Assembly: GCA_022419385.1 (NCBI GenBank)
Contig: JAJUBI010000006.1
Location: 3,038,001-3,102,000 of the forward strand
Reading direction: 5' to 3'
Length of the DNA stretch: 64,000 nucleotides
Source of the DNA: Paraconiothyrium sp. Pb-2020
Lineage: Eukaryota > Ascomycota > Dothideomycetes > Pleosporales > Didymosphaeriaceae
Each line of letters starts with the position of its first letter. The first letter of the stretch is position 1. Under the pieces are notes generated by a model. That model saw nothing but the letters and a program-made list of their open reading frames with translations. It did not search any database and had not been told where the DNA came from. Of the stretch, positions 42,123-52,652 are shown piece by piece. Made by a program: the position numbers and the translations under genes.

Positions 42123-43743
42123 TCAATTACGGCGATCGAACCCGGCTTTTTCATCCTGGCTAGCCTCATACAAGCTTCGAGCCCAAGGATCACGAACAGC
42201 AGCTGCGGCGTCTGGGCTAGCATAATATAAGCCCCATGCCAAGGGGGAGCAGCCATCGTCTTGAATATGATTCGTCAAGTCTTTGACCTTCAGCTTCCCA
42301 TCAAAAGCTAATTCCAGCAGCGCCCACAGCAGTGCGTGCTTCAGCCGTGGCATAGAACTGGCAGCCTTTGCAAAAGACCGAAGTAACGGAATAATCGTGT
42401 CCTCGTTAGGCACTACACGATTTTCGCGACCATCTCTGATCTTGGTCCAATTAATTTGGTCGGCATGGTAGGTATTCGCACGGTCTAGTTCTGTTTCCAC
42501 ATACGGAGGATAGTCTGAGTCCTGGATGAAGTACCCATGTTTGCTTCCTTGCTTCTTCAGACAGTCGAAGTACCAATTCCCGGAGGGAGTCATAATGTGA
42601 AATGTCACATTCAAGGTCTCCAGGTTTGGCCAGGACGGAGCCTTACCACCATCACTGGGCCAGAACAGCGTATGATCGATTAAAGCAGTAAGACTAAAAT
42701 GACGTAACTGCTGTGAAAGCACATGCAGACTGGAGCTGAACATGTCGTTTAGGGCGGGAGCGACCAAATTAGGAAACTCTTCAAGCTGGTTGAAATGGTG
42801 TGCAAGGCCTAAAGGGGCGATGAAGTTCAGCCGAGCAGTCCTAACGCATGGAAGCGCGGTATGAGCGAGAGTGCGCCCGAAGTCTTGACGCGTATCTCGC
42901 CGAGGGCCTGCCCAGTCTTTCGTAATATAGTGCTGTGAGTATTCCTCGTTACAAGTCAACCATTCATCGCCGCCTACGCCACAACATACGGTTGCCAGAT
43001 TGGAAAGCTTGGATGAAACATCATTCAATACCCGTAGGTTAATCTTCCGCAGAGTTTGGGTGTCCCAATCGTTGCCCGAATGCCAGCTTATACCGTTCTC
43101 TATACGTAGTGCGCGTACGGATGCAAGATTAGGAAGAGTGTCGGGACGGAACAAACGGACCCTCCAGCTAACGTACGCACGTTGAATCGCGTAATTTGCT
43201 CGGTCAACGTATCGGGTTGGAGTGTAAATCGTCAATTTGATCTTGCCGGGTCCGTATCGTATTTGCAAAGTCTTCTACGTTCCTGATACTCGAAAATAAG
43301 AATCCAATTTGCTTTGAGAAGGATTCGTCCGCCGCTCGAAGATATTCTTCGGTGTCGCGAGGTGGGTGACCCTCCAGTTCAGCATCCCAGTCAATCTCTT
43401 CCTCCAGCGGAGGAAGGGTCGTTCTAAAGCTCAAGTGCTGAAGATAGCCGAAGCGTCGTCCTCCATAGGTGTCGGCAAATTTGTACCCATTCTGCTGACT
43501 GAGCTCGAATTCGTCAAATGCGCCAGAGTATTTTTCAGCTGCGACTTGAAACTCTGGGGAAACAGTGAGAGTGCTTGAGAGATCCTCGAGCTCAAGATAG
43601 CTGCTGATGTGATCGACGAGTTCTTGCGGTAGCTTATTGATAGCAGGCGCCCGCGTGATATCTGACAAAAATAAGCGTTTTAGAGAGCTGTTCTGAACTT
43701 GTGCGAGAGATATGCCAGTCTCAATTGTAGATCTGGAGACCAA
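42123..43743 (-). pseudogene. F-box protein, apparently disrupted
   Basis: The 5' part (43270-43743) encodes an F-box (INKLPQELVDHISSYLELEDLSSTLTV) and IGFLFSSIRNVEDF. From about 43270 the coding frame shifts by one base. It continues as KIKLTIYTPTRYVDRANYAIQRAYVSWRVRLF through to a stop at 42123, about 380 codons with leucine-rich, typical F-box-partner sequence (for example LRHFSLTALIDHTLFWP and NLETLNVTFHIMTPSGNWYF). No ATG exists in frame before the F-box back to a TAG at about 43793, so the start is lost or in an unidentified upstream exon. The protein would act as an SCF substrate adaptor if functional. Convergent with the secreted-protein gene, 73 bp away. Confidence 0.55.
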
Positions 43744-44815
43744 GTCGAATGGAAGGGTAAGAGCTATCGGAGTGAGTTGAATGCCAAGCCGCTAGTTCCG
43801 ATTACGTTGGAGCGTGCGACACCGAGATTGGGGCGTAAGCTCACTATATAGGCCCCCACCTTGGCTCCATCTTTGAGGTTCAGGCCTGGTCCTTTCAGCC
43901 GTCATCACCGTACATACGAGCTAGGGGTTGCCTAGGGCTCAGCCGCTATTTCACGTGGAAGAGCCCGGCAAAGCGCAGAAGCCAAGCGTTCTCGAGCCGT
44001 CCTGAGTGTGTCAACCCCAGACTACATTGCTGGGGTATTCCAAGGTTCCCAGGTTGACCCTAGTCACGTGATATTGAGAACCTCTGGAACAAGACGACTG
44101 ACTTCGAAATTCATGCTGGAGAATTCATTCCGAAAGATACTTGCGGCGATCCGCCTTTACCACGCTAGGATACCTTGCTGGCGTGGGGTGCACGACCAAT
44201 TGCACAAAATTCCTCCTCATCTCACACCAGGTCTGAGTTTGGAGCTTGGGATGCAGGCCAAAGCTGATGAGCGGCAGCTTTCTCCATCCCCGCATGCGCC
44301 AGCACGGCTTCGCGAGCCTTTTCATGTCGGTGAATGACTGGGTTCTTGGTTTGTGAGTGCATATGTCTTGCGAAGATTACCTCCGTTCCGTCTTTTTCCG
44401 GGTACCGCTTGCAAGGCTCTTGCCTTCATTTACCACCTGTTTGTATTGGCCTTTAATCTTCTCGAATTATTTTTGCCTTGGGTCCTTGTATTGGACGATC
44501 TGATAATACATCTGAGCTCGGGAGGCCGTACTTCATGAGTGGTCAACTGCCAGTCCTTGCTAAAGATGGCTCGTCGTTCGAGCTAATACATACCCTCTGA
44601 TGTATACCAAATTGCAGGCAGGGCGGGAACAAGCTCGTCTTGCTAGCTGTACAAGGGCTGGTACACTTGATACTTCCGCGAAGTGTAGACAGTACGATCT
44701 GCTTAGTCGATGTACTCTCTGCCACGAATGCTATGGTCTTGTTCTATCCACTGTTCTTGATACGTTAGGGCCCTGAGAAGAAAGGGGGCAATATTGTACT
44801 TATAATCTAGCCAAT
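43744..44815. other. gene-poor spacer, no gene seen
   Basis: 1.07 kb between the damaged F-box locus and the TENA gene. Short open frames (44008-44337, 44353-44538) have no domain features. Confidence 0.5.
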
Positions 44816-45601
44816 TTAGTCGATGCTAGGCCAGAAGGCTTCTTCAGCATCCAATAAATGCTTCCACACCAGTTCCGCCCTCTCCTCAATCTGCTTTCCG
44901 ACGCCTCCATCGCCGTGCATCGCACCCTGCACACCATCATTCAAGATCTTCTCCAAGGTTTCCACAAAGTTGATGAACTCGTCATTGGTCCAGTTCGGGA
45001 TGAACTCCTTCCTCATCGCTCCCTTATCTGCATCTGACTCATAGTGATTCTGTGTTGAGCCTTCCGCTTGCTTCTTCGCCCAGCTCCAAGCTTCAAAATA
45101 GACCTTTTCAGTGGCCCAGAATAGTACCACCCCTTCCAGCCATGGCAAAACTAATTCGGTTGACTGACCCGTTGTCAAGGTATCAAATAACTTCTCAAAT
45201 CTCCTTAGTCCCTCAATCTTCTTATCCTCTTTGATACTCTCGTCGTTATTCTCCGTCAGATCAACGTCTAGATCATACCGCTCGGCAACGTCCATGAAGA
45301 ACCGTTCTTCTCGCCTGATGTTGACGAGCGCATCAACAAGCCAATCGACCAGGCGAACATCCACCGATCCAGCGGAATTGCTTGGCGTCGGCTTTGATGG
45401 CATTTTGATAATTCGCAGAAGCTCTCCGGTGAGCCGGATGTAGCCTTGCATATAAAGGCGGTCATTTGCGAGCCAGTGTGAGATAAGTGGTTTGGACAGG
45501 GTGCCGGAAGCAGCTTGAGCTAGGAAGCGCGATTGTGTCGCGCGCGTGAATTGGTCTTGATTCAGGGACAAAAGGTGTGAGGTTAGGGATCGCGACGCCA
45601 T
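44816..45601 (-). CDS. TENA/THI-4 family protein
   Basis: 261 residues, intronless, heme-oxygenase-like helical fold of the TENA/THI-4/PQQC family. The start MASRSLTSHLLSLNQDQFTRATQSRFLAQAASGTL is the family N-terminus, so I choose ATG 45601 over an in-frame upstream ATG at 45712. Further family blocks are ISHWLANDRLYMQGYIRLTG, IRREERFFMDVAERYDLDVDL, PWLEGVVLFWATEKVYFEAWSWAKKQ and FIPNWTNDEFINFVETLEKILND. The name-giving enzyme, thiaminase II, salvages pyrimidine precursors of thiamine, but this eukaryotic branch is not biochemically settled and its catalytic cysteine is not evident. It lies directly downstream of the MSOX-family oxidase on the same strand. Confidence 0.87.
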   Translation of the reverse strand: MASRSLTSHLLSLNQDQFTRATQSRFLAQAASGTLSKPLISHWLANDRLYMQGYIRLTGELLRIIKMPSKPTPSNSAGSVDVRLVDWLVDALVNIRREERFFMDVAERYDLDVDLTENNDESIKEDKKIEGLRRFEKLFDTLTTGQSTELVLPWLEGVVLFWATEKVYFEAWSWAKKQAEGSTQNHYESDADKGAMRKEFIPNWTNDEFINFVETLEKILNDGVQGAMHGDGGVGKQIEERAELVWKHLLDAEEAFWPSID

Positions 45602-45911
45602 TATGAGACTCTGCCGCAGTGTGGTGGTGGTGTTGCGATTGAGCACTTGCAGGTGGACGGATGTTGAAAAGAAGCCGGTGCCGATGGTATGAAAGCTTAG
45701 CTGGCCCCCCACTTAATCCATGGAACGAGCGCGATTGCGCCGCATAAGGTGAACAACTGCATACGCTACTCACCAATCCATCTTCATGTCGGCTGCATCT
45801 TGGAACGTCAACGCAACTCATTGTCGTTATGCCCTGTCCGACCAACTGCCATGAGACGCTGCCAATGACGTCATTCATCTCCTGGTTTGATCGTATCATT
45901 AAAGAGCGATA
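45602..45911. other. short spacer between two minus-strand genes
   Basis: 310 bp. An unlikely 36-codon N-terminal extension of the TENA frame lies at its left. Otherwise it is promoter of TENA and 3' flank of the oxidase. Confidence 0.5.
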
Positions 45912-47249
45912 TTAGGATGGAATAGCATTGTCCAGCTCGTTCAGTTCGCGCTTGGGAACGACCTTCTCATGCGCACCGCGTCCTGGCGCTTTCCCATCCT
46001 TCCAACCCCATCGCTCATCCTTCTCGTCCCCATTGCTTATGCCATTCAGTACGTTCACTACGTATTTTCCGATGGTAGGTAAGAACTTCCAGCTATGGAA
46101 ACTGCCGCCTACAGCTAGATAAAGATTGTTGAGCTGAGGGTGTGGATGTCGTGTGATGAGCTGGTCCTGCGAAGGAGTGATGGCGTCCCAGCACAGACGC
46201 CAGTAATCTGGGTCTCGCGATGCAAAATTTGGCATGGTTTTAGACACGATAAATTCCAAAGTCTCGGATTGCAGATGACGTGAGACCTTGTTCTGTGCCA
46301 TCTCAGGAGGTATCGAGAGCCGATGTCGGTCAGCGGTCCTCGTCGTATTCGTGAACGATCGCGCATTGGTAAACTTCAACAGGCGGCTTCCATTTGGAGG
46401 CGGTAGCACCTCTCCTCTATCCCCATATACGATCACTGGCATATCCTTCAGTCGCTCGTACTCGTCGTCAGTCAACTTATAATGCACGACACAGACTCCA
46501 GCAGCCATGACTTGCTTCTCCATCGTATCGCGATCTTTGATGTTCAGAACACCCTCAATTTCAGACAGCAGTTGAGACGTCCAAGCACCGGTAGCGAGTA
46601 ATATCTTGTCCGCCTCGTAGATCTTCCCGTCTTGGGTTTGTACACCTTTGACGCCATTCTCACCTAACAACAGCATTTCGACATCGCCGCATTCGTATTT
46701 GACACCTTTACGTACTGCATCCTCCATCATCATTGCCAGAGCATCTCCAGCGTCTGCCCATCCAGCGTCAGGGTTCCAATAAGCCTTCTCAATCTTAGGG
46801 TCATCAAAGTTTGTCTCACGTAGCAAATCACCCCACCTCTCCCTCATATCGCCGTCAATGTCTACGTCGCTTGTCGAATCGCTTCCCCGCGCTCGAAGAT
46901 TCGCCCGTATTCGCTCCGCAAGATCGCTTCCCTCGTTACTCAACATCACCCACCCGCTCTCGTGAAAGAAGCGCTGACCGTCCTTTCCCTGGAGGACAGG
47001 CCAAGTTTTCCATGCGTGGATGGCCTCGTATGCGAGGTCCATATAGAAGGGTGTGCTGTAGTCTGCGCGCACGATCTTGTTGATGTCGGTGGATGCGGCA
47101 TGGTGAGGTGGGAAGGGCGAGCGATCGAGGACAGTTATCGAACGGGTGCCGGCGTTTTCGAGGGAGAGATGATACGCTGTACTAGTGCCAAATATGCCAG
47201 CGCCGACGATGAGAATATCAGATCGAGCGGCAGCGTGAGGGGGAGCCAT
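45912..47249 (-). CDS. FAD-dependent amine/amino-acid oxidase (MSOX family)
   Basis: 445 residues, intronless, flavoprotein of the monomeric sarcosine oxidase / L-pipecolate-saccharopine oxidase / fructosyl-amine oxidase group, which oxidises secondary amines and yields hydrogen peroxide. The dinucleotide motif ILIVGAGIFGTSTAYHL is at residues 12-28, with the second FAD contact VLDRSPFPPHHAASTDINKIVRADY. ILLATGAWTSQLL is the conserved ATG segment. RLCWDAITPSQDQLITRHP contains the Cys that covalently holds FAD in relatives, and AVGGSFHSWKFLPTIGKYVV is the C-terminal signature. The sequence SFHSWKF fits the saccharopine/pipecolate branch better than fructosyl oxidases; this is inference. No obvious PTS1, as the end is NAIPS. 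Confidence 0.9.
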   Translation of the reverse strand: MAPPHAAARSDILIVGAGIFGTSTAYHLSLENAGTRSITVLDRSPFPPHHAASTDINKIVRADYSTPFYMDLAYEAIHAWKTWPVLQGKDGQRFFHESGWVMLSNEGSDLAERIRANLRARGSDSTSDVDIDGDMRERWGDLLRETNFDDPKIEKAYWNPDAGWADAGDALAMMMEDAVRKGVKYECGDVEMLLLGENGVKGVQTQDGKIYEADKILLATGAWTSQLLSEIEGVLNIKDRDTMEKQVMAAGVCVVHYKLTDDEYERLKDMPVIVYGDRGEVLPPPNGSRLLKFTNARSFTNTTRTADRHRLSIPPEMAQNKVSRHLQSETLEFIVSKTMPNFASRDPDYWRLCWDAITPSQDQLITRHPHPQLNNLYLAVGGSFHSWKFLPTIGKYVVNVLNGISNGDEKDERWGWKDGKAPGRGAHEKVVPKRELNELDNAIPS

Positions 47250-48179
47250 AGCAGGGTGTTTTTGAGCCTAAATACGTCTACATCAGAACAGTAACATGTT
47301 ACGATTGCAGCTCAGTGCGAATTGATCGAGAGTCGAAACACGGAAGCCTAGGAAACGCGATAGTATTGACTTGTGGTCGCGTCAGTATTGCTTGCCAGTC
47401 GTCGCGGTGAGCGATCGTAGTCGAGGTGGATGTTGTTGCTGCTGAGTCATGGGCCGTCCCTCCCAACGGGAACTCGATCGACGTTCATGACACCAGACCT
47501 CCCACGACCACGGGAACCATTGAGGTCGTTGCACGATACATTTGAAACTGTTGTAATGGCCTCACGACATGCAATCACATGAGTAGATTGTACATAATGA
47601 ACTGCGCAAGATTTCGGCTCTCCCTTAACACGATCAGACTTGAGGAAAGTTGAATGTCCAACTGTGTGTTGAGATGGCTATACTTTACACGAAATTCCAT
47701 CTGAAGTAAGGCGGGAGGCCAAGAATGTGCATTAGAAAGTCACGAATCGTCCACTAAGTCTAGGGTTAGTGTCAGGGTTTATATTGGTGTTCGGAATGGT
47801 TCACCTCTTTGCGGCGCTACGCCCACCACAATACACTTTATGGAGTATAAGACCTCCATGCGGGATGGATCCTCGTGTGGGCGCAATGGCTTTGGCGTAT
47901 CTGTATCTCTATCATCCTGTCTTCGAGTGGCGTCGTCGCTGAGTCCAAAGAGTTAGCTGTTGCGGCTTACGAGTCTGGAAGATTGTCACGATATTCTTCA
48001 GCAAAGACAGCGGGCTCCGGCGTCATGAGAATCTCGCAAGCCAACTATAGTCACGTCGTCATTTATTTCATTCTTTGGTCCTAATCATCCTCGCATGATA
48101 CGGGTATCAACGCTCCAATGCACTCTCGTGTGGATATAGAAGAGTCATACGTTCGATGGTTTGTATAAAAAACAATATA
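47250..48179. other. intergenic, no gene seen
   Basis: 0.93 kb; promoter side of the oxidase and 3' flank of the AA9 gene. The 69-codon frame at 47875 has no features. No RNA gene or repeat was recognised. Confidence 0.5.
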
Positions 48180-48902
48180 CTACAACGTCTTTACAACAGA
48201 CAGTTCCTTCGTCCCCGCCGGCCACAGCGCCCCACCTGGCGTCGTGTAATTCGTTGGTACAGGATAATAAATATTGATCAGAACACCTGGCTCTTTCCCC
48301 GTTACGTATCCCGGAATCTTCACGCTATTGCCAGGAGTCGCACTCCCACCACCAGTGACTTTTATCTGCGCACAACCGAGATACCATTGCGCGCCGCCCT
48401 GCGTGCTGGCGCCGTGCAATGCCAGACCTTCCGCTCTCACTAAGTACTCGCCCGCAGGAATAGTGGATGGGATATTGAAGAGGAAGCTGCCGATGTTGTC
48501 TGTGGACCATTGCAGCCCTTGATCGGTAATCGCCTTGGTTGTAGCGGCGTATATCTTAGTCCAGGATCCGGAACCATCATAGTCCTTCGCGAGACCGGGA
48601 GCTTTCGAGATGTACACTTGCTGCGGGCCAGGATGCCCAAAATTCGTGTCGATCATGAAACCAATCTCGTCTCCTGCCGCTACGGTGTATGTTGAAGTGG
48701 AAGCACCTGAGGCTCCGCCGGCATTACACCGCATATCTGTCGAGGTCACATCTGTGATGGGGGAGTTCGAATTCGTGGTGCGTCGGATGTAGGTGTAATA
48801 GTCACCCACGATCGCTCCCTTGTGGATAAGTCGGTCATAGTTCCAATGAGCAAGTGCGGAAGGGAGCGTCGCGCAAACGGCGAGGAGCAATGTGGACCTC
48901 AT
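48180..48902 (-). CDS. AA9 lytic polysaccharide monooxygenase
   Basis: Secreted copper enzyme that oxidatively cleaves cellulose or xyloglucan (AA9, formerly GH61). 240 residues, intronless, no CBM1. The signal peptide MRSTLLLAVCATLPSALA places His at the mature N-terminus (HWNYDRLIHKG), the first copper-brace ligand. The second is in GHPGPQQVYIS. The axial Tyr with its Gln partner is in AQWYLGCAQIKV. Cysteines in MRCNAGG and YLGCAQ form the family disulphide. NITDV-type and NIPSTIPAGEYLVRAEGLALH blocks are as expected. It has a TATA-like element about 100 bp upstream, and carbon-source regulation is likely by family analogy. Confidence 0.93.
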   Translation of the reverse strand: MRSTLLLAVCATLPSALAHWNYDRLIHKGAIVGDYYTYIRRTTNSNSPITDVTSTDMRCNAGGASGASTSTYTVAAGDEIGFMIDTNFGHPGPQQVYISKAPGLAKDYDGSGSWTKIYAATTKAITDQGLQWSTDNIGSFLFNIPSTIPAGEYLVRAEGLALHGASTQGGAQWYLGCAQIKVTGGGSATPGNSVKIPGYVTGKEPGVLINIYYPVPTNYTTPGGALWPAGTKELSVVKTL

Positions 48903-49957
48903 GATGAAGACGGAACACAGACTGACGGATGAACAGAGAGATAATAGGGTGTGAGTTCAAATGTGGCAAATGAGAGAGACCTTGATCGAAAAACTCGCCT
49001 TACTTTATATGCGCGCCTCAGCGCTGGAAAGTACGATCGTGAAACAGCATCAACGAATCTCGATATTAAGATATATCGATGGTCATCTGGAAACGAATAG
49101 TCCTGTCAGGGATCCATCCCCGGTTTCGAAAAACTCCGCGAATAGGCGACCTCGCGCGTGCAACTTTGAAACGACTTGCACCTCTCAATCTTAATTCTTT
49201 TCGGAAAATCCAATGCTAACATCTACTCAAAGCCCAGAGATGCAACCCAGCGCAAATGGTGGATAAAGTACAAGACTGTAGGAAAGATCGTGAACGCACC
49301 AGTTCTAGCAAAAGTAACAATATCTTCTCTCAGGGACCTTTAAACGATATAGCAATAATGTGTGACATTTGCAAATACCATGGAGACCTTAAATCGGATC
49401 ACTTAGTTAATCCAGATGCGATTGGAGTTCCCGCACTTTTGGATCATTGTTTCGAGGCATCGGACCAATACAAAGGTTTGGAGCTTCGTTCAGCTTCCCA
49501 TGAACATGGACCGTTTCTCAATCCTGTACGTCTAACGCTATTTATAAAGGTCCAAACGATCGTGCACTTACAAAACAGTGTCAGAGAGATGTAGAGTAGA
49601 AATCGTATCTTTGAAGCAGTGTGGCAGTGTTCGTTGCTTCAGCCTCGCAGTCCCCACTTCCTGGCCCCTTCCCCTATACCCTTCCAGTGGCTTCGCGCGA
49701 TCTAGCATTGGTGGCGCGTGCCCTTGGCCATCTAAATTGCCCGATTTGGAACACCAGCCGAACCCTCAGCTCTATCGTCGTGGTGAGCATTATTGTCAGT
49801 CTGCGATTGTCATCGTACGTGAGATAATTTGCGAAATATAAAAGCGCTGAGTGCCGCAAGAACGGAGCTTACTTTCGCGACATCGACAGACTTTCCCATA
49901 CCCTCGTCGCCATATCTGACCCGTCTTGACCATATCCTTCTCTCTCGAATCCAAAAC
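48903..49957. other. divergent promoter region, AA9 / LURP-one-like gene
   Basis: Just over 1 kb between two divergent starts. Apart from the TATA-like element noted separately, no gene or repeat was recognised. Short frames at 49256 and 49578 have no features. Confidence 0.5.
49001..49010 (-). promoter_or_regulatory. TATA box candidate of the AA9 gene
   Basis: The minus strand reads ATATAAAGTA here, about 100 bp upstream of the AA9 ATG at 48902, the expected distance for a TATA element of a strongly inducible fungal gene. Confidence 0.45.
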
Positions 49958-50672
49958 ATGTCACCACCACTACCAACTTCACTCCCGCCCCTCCCCGCTC
50001 CTGGCCTTGTCTTTCACAACGCCAACTACCTTGCGCAAACCCCAATACTATTGCTCACGAAAGAATCTCCGTCAAATTGGTCCGGCAGATATGCACTTAC
50101 GATTACGCACCAAGGCGCACCCTACCTTGAGGCACGCGAGGAGCAGCGCCGTGAAATGGTGTTTCGGACACCCACTGGCGAGGAGGTGCTACGTGTGGTG
50201 AAGCAGGTGCATAAGTGGAGTGGAAGAGGCGAGGAGTACCATGGCATGCGACCAGATGGAAGCGAGGCATGGCATGTCAAGCTACATCGTGGAATGAAGG
50301 GGACAGATTACCGTATGATGATCGCTTGAAGCCGCGGGGAAGATTCTCCATACTAACATCTGAACAGGCTTGACGGTTTTGCGCACGCCGTATGATGAAG
50401 AGACGATGCTGGTGCAGAACAAGGTCCTGGAGCAAGACAAGGGGATTCTGTGGAATGGATTTGTCGTAGCAACAATGTCGATGCACGAAAAGTGGAAGCA
50501 CGTGCACAGAGAAGACCTGGTCAATGTCGCACCTGGCATGGATATCCTACTCGCTCTTGGGGTTTGCTTCGTGCGATATGATAAGCAGAAAACGGATGCG
50601 AAGACTGCCGCCGCAAACGCGAGTGCAGCGAATGCTGGCTCATCTGCAGCTGCGGCTGCAGCTTCGGGATAA
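49958..50672 (+). CDS. LURP-one-related / tubby C-terminal-like protein
   Basis: Two exons (49958-50312, 50368-50672) give 219 residues. The pattern is that of the LURP-one/DUF567 fold related to the tubby C-terminal beta barrel: MSPPLPTSLPPLPAPGLVFHNANYLAQTPILLLTKES, RYALTITHQGAPYLEAREE, FRTPTGEEVLRVVKQVHKWSGRGEEYHGM, then after the intron WNGFVVATMSMHEKWKHVHREDLVNVAPGMDILLALGVCFVRYDKQ. Such proteins bind membranes or phosphoinositides in other kingdoms; no function is established in fungi. The C-terminus is Ala/Ser-rich low complexity. It converges with the CFEM receptor gene; the stops are 95 bp apart. Confidence 0.85.
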
Positions 50673-50766
50673 GTTAAGAAGACCCATGTGGATGTATTGT
50701 TCAGACGAGCGTAGCTTGTTGGCGAAATCAGGTTTAGTTTAGGCTTAGGAATCTCATTGTACAGTA

Positions 50767-52652
50767 CTAATGTTGAGCGACCCCCATGCCCCTTACAGCA
50801 CATTTATGCCATTTGCTTTCGCCCGTCGTGGGACGACTGAGATCAGTGCTGGAGAAGTGTTCATCCGGTAAGCACCCTAAGCTCGGCAGAGCGGTAAGAT
50901 ACCCGTTCTCGGATCTGCAACTCAAACATACGTCAGTCTTGGATGGAGCTTCCGGTACGATCCCCATTTCTAGATCGTGTACGAACTGCATGGTTTTGTT
51001 TGGAATTGGCGGTGTACATGTCCGCACATGCGAGAAGTCGCATACCGACCCCTGATCGCTGCCCAACCTTCGATGACTCCTGGTTGGCGTTCGCTGTGGA
51101 CCAGACCAAGGACGGGGACTCCAGTCTGCGGGCCATGCCACTGCTGCTGCTGAACCAGAGCTTTGCCAGTAAGCTGCGGTCGAAAGGCGCATCCAAGTAG
51201 TATATCTCTTGCTTTTTATTGGCGTAGGTACGGCTTTAGGCATTGGTTTAGGATCCAAGTTCTGCGGGATCTTCGGGTCGGTGTTGTTTCGCGAACGACT
51301 CAGAGAGGAGATCATGTTTGTGTGAAATATGCGGCCTGCGAGTACACGGATGGCGGGGAGTGAGACACAAACGTAACCGCAAGCAAGCTCAATCTCGGTC
51401 CATATGGTCACTGGGGCGTAGTCCCACGTCGGGTCGAGTGTGGCGTCGAATGTAAATAGCGATTGGAGGCGGATAATTGTTGCAATGCACCCACTGTTGC
51501 CTTCAGATTAGTATCTAATCGTGAGTATGGTGGTGTAACATACAATGTACCGATGCTAAACATCAGGCCGACTGCAAACTTTCGAGCACGTTCCATTTTC
51601 AGCTGTCGTATGCAAGCTAAGGGAAATACAAGTAAAGCAATGTCTTGTGCGATCGCTGACCCAGAGTTTGCGAAAGCGAGAGCGTTGATGTCTATGCATC
51701 GTCCCTTGATGTCCCTGTTCCAAAAGGCATTGACTGGCCAGCAGTTAAAGATTGTGAGCAAGAATAGAATAAGGGAGTTGACGGTGATCCATCCCAGGAT
51801 AATGTAAGCTACAATGCGAACTTTCTTCGCTGGGAAGATCTCCAGGTAAAACATGACCAATGAGGCTTTCATCATACCCAACACAACGACATATGTTGAC
51901 CATGCGATGTAAACTACCAGTGTTAGAACGACTGGCCTTTCATCAGCGTGAGAAACTCCCTACAATACCGGAGACTGTGAAGTAATTCACCTGGCTTCAG
52001 GTTCCATAGATGCTCGCCAAAACCGATTGTGGTCACTAGCAACTGTCAGTGCGATGTGCGCAAGTAACCACGACAACTCACTCTTCAATACGCATGCGAT
52101 GGGCATAGCCGCTAAGATGAGGGAGCTCAAAATGATCCAATCCTCCTTTCGAACTCTCTTCGACATTATCTTGCCGGTGAGCCTCAGAATGACAAAAAAG
52201 ACAGCGATTGGATAACAAATGCATGTGCAAACGAAGATCCCATTCGATCTTGAATCCTCCGAGAGATTGCAAATGTCGTTTTGTACTTGAGAGAACCCTT
52301 TTCACACGAGCATAAGCCATTTTCCACCATGAAATATCCGGTTACATACCCAAGGCGTCCTCCATCGTGCAATTTGCAAGCATGCACGATGATATGTGTT
52401 TTGCAAGGACAGTGCTACTGCATTGGCACTCGGCATCGGATAGTTCACAGCCGCTATCGGCCATGTTGAGAAGAAGACATTTAAGCTACAGTTAGGTTAG
52501 TATTCGTGAGCCCCGATCCCTAAAAGCAGAACACTCACGCCGCAAGGAGGGATGTCTGCGATACTTAGTTGGCGCGATTGCACCCCGACCCCTCTGACGC
52601 CTTCCAACATCACAAAGCACAACAAAGCGAAAACCAGCGCACGCATACCCAT
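50767..52652 (-). CDS. CFEM-domain seven-helix receptor (PTH11-like GPCR)
   Basis: Surface receptor of the class that includes Magnaporthe Pth11. I join 52539-52652, 52350-52485, 52082-52297, 51991-52035, 51544-51913 and 50767-51493 with matching phases, giving 535 residues. A signal peptide (MGMRALVFALLCFVMLEGVRG) is followed by a CFEM module: IPPCG, then CLLLNMADSGCELSDAECQCSS and SCMLANCTMEDAL, eight cysteines. The membrane part begins with CYPIAVFFVILRLTGKI and includes WIILSSLILAAMPIACVL, TTIGFGEHLWNLKPG, YVVVLGMMKASLVMFYLEIFP, IILGWITVNSLILFLLTIF, IAQDIALLVFPLACIRQLKM and GCIATIIRLQSLFTFDAT. A long Ser/Pro-rich cytoplasmic tail follows. The ligand is unknown; a role in surface or host sensing is by family. 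Confidence 0.88.
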
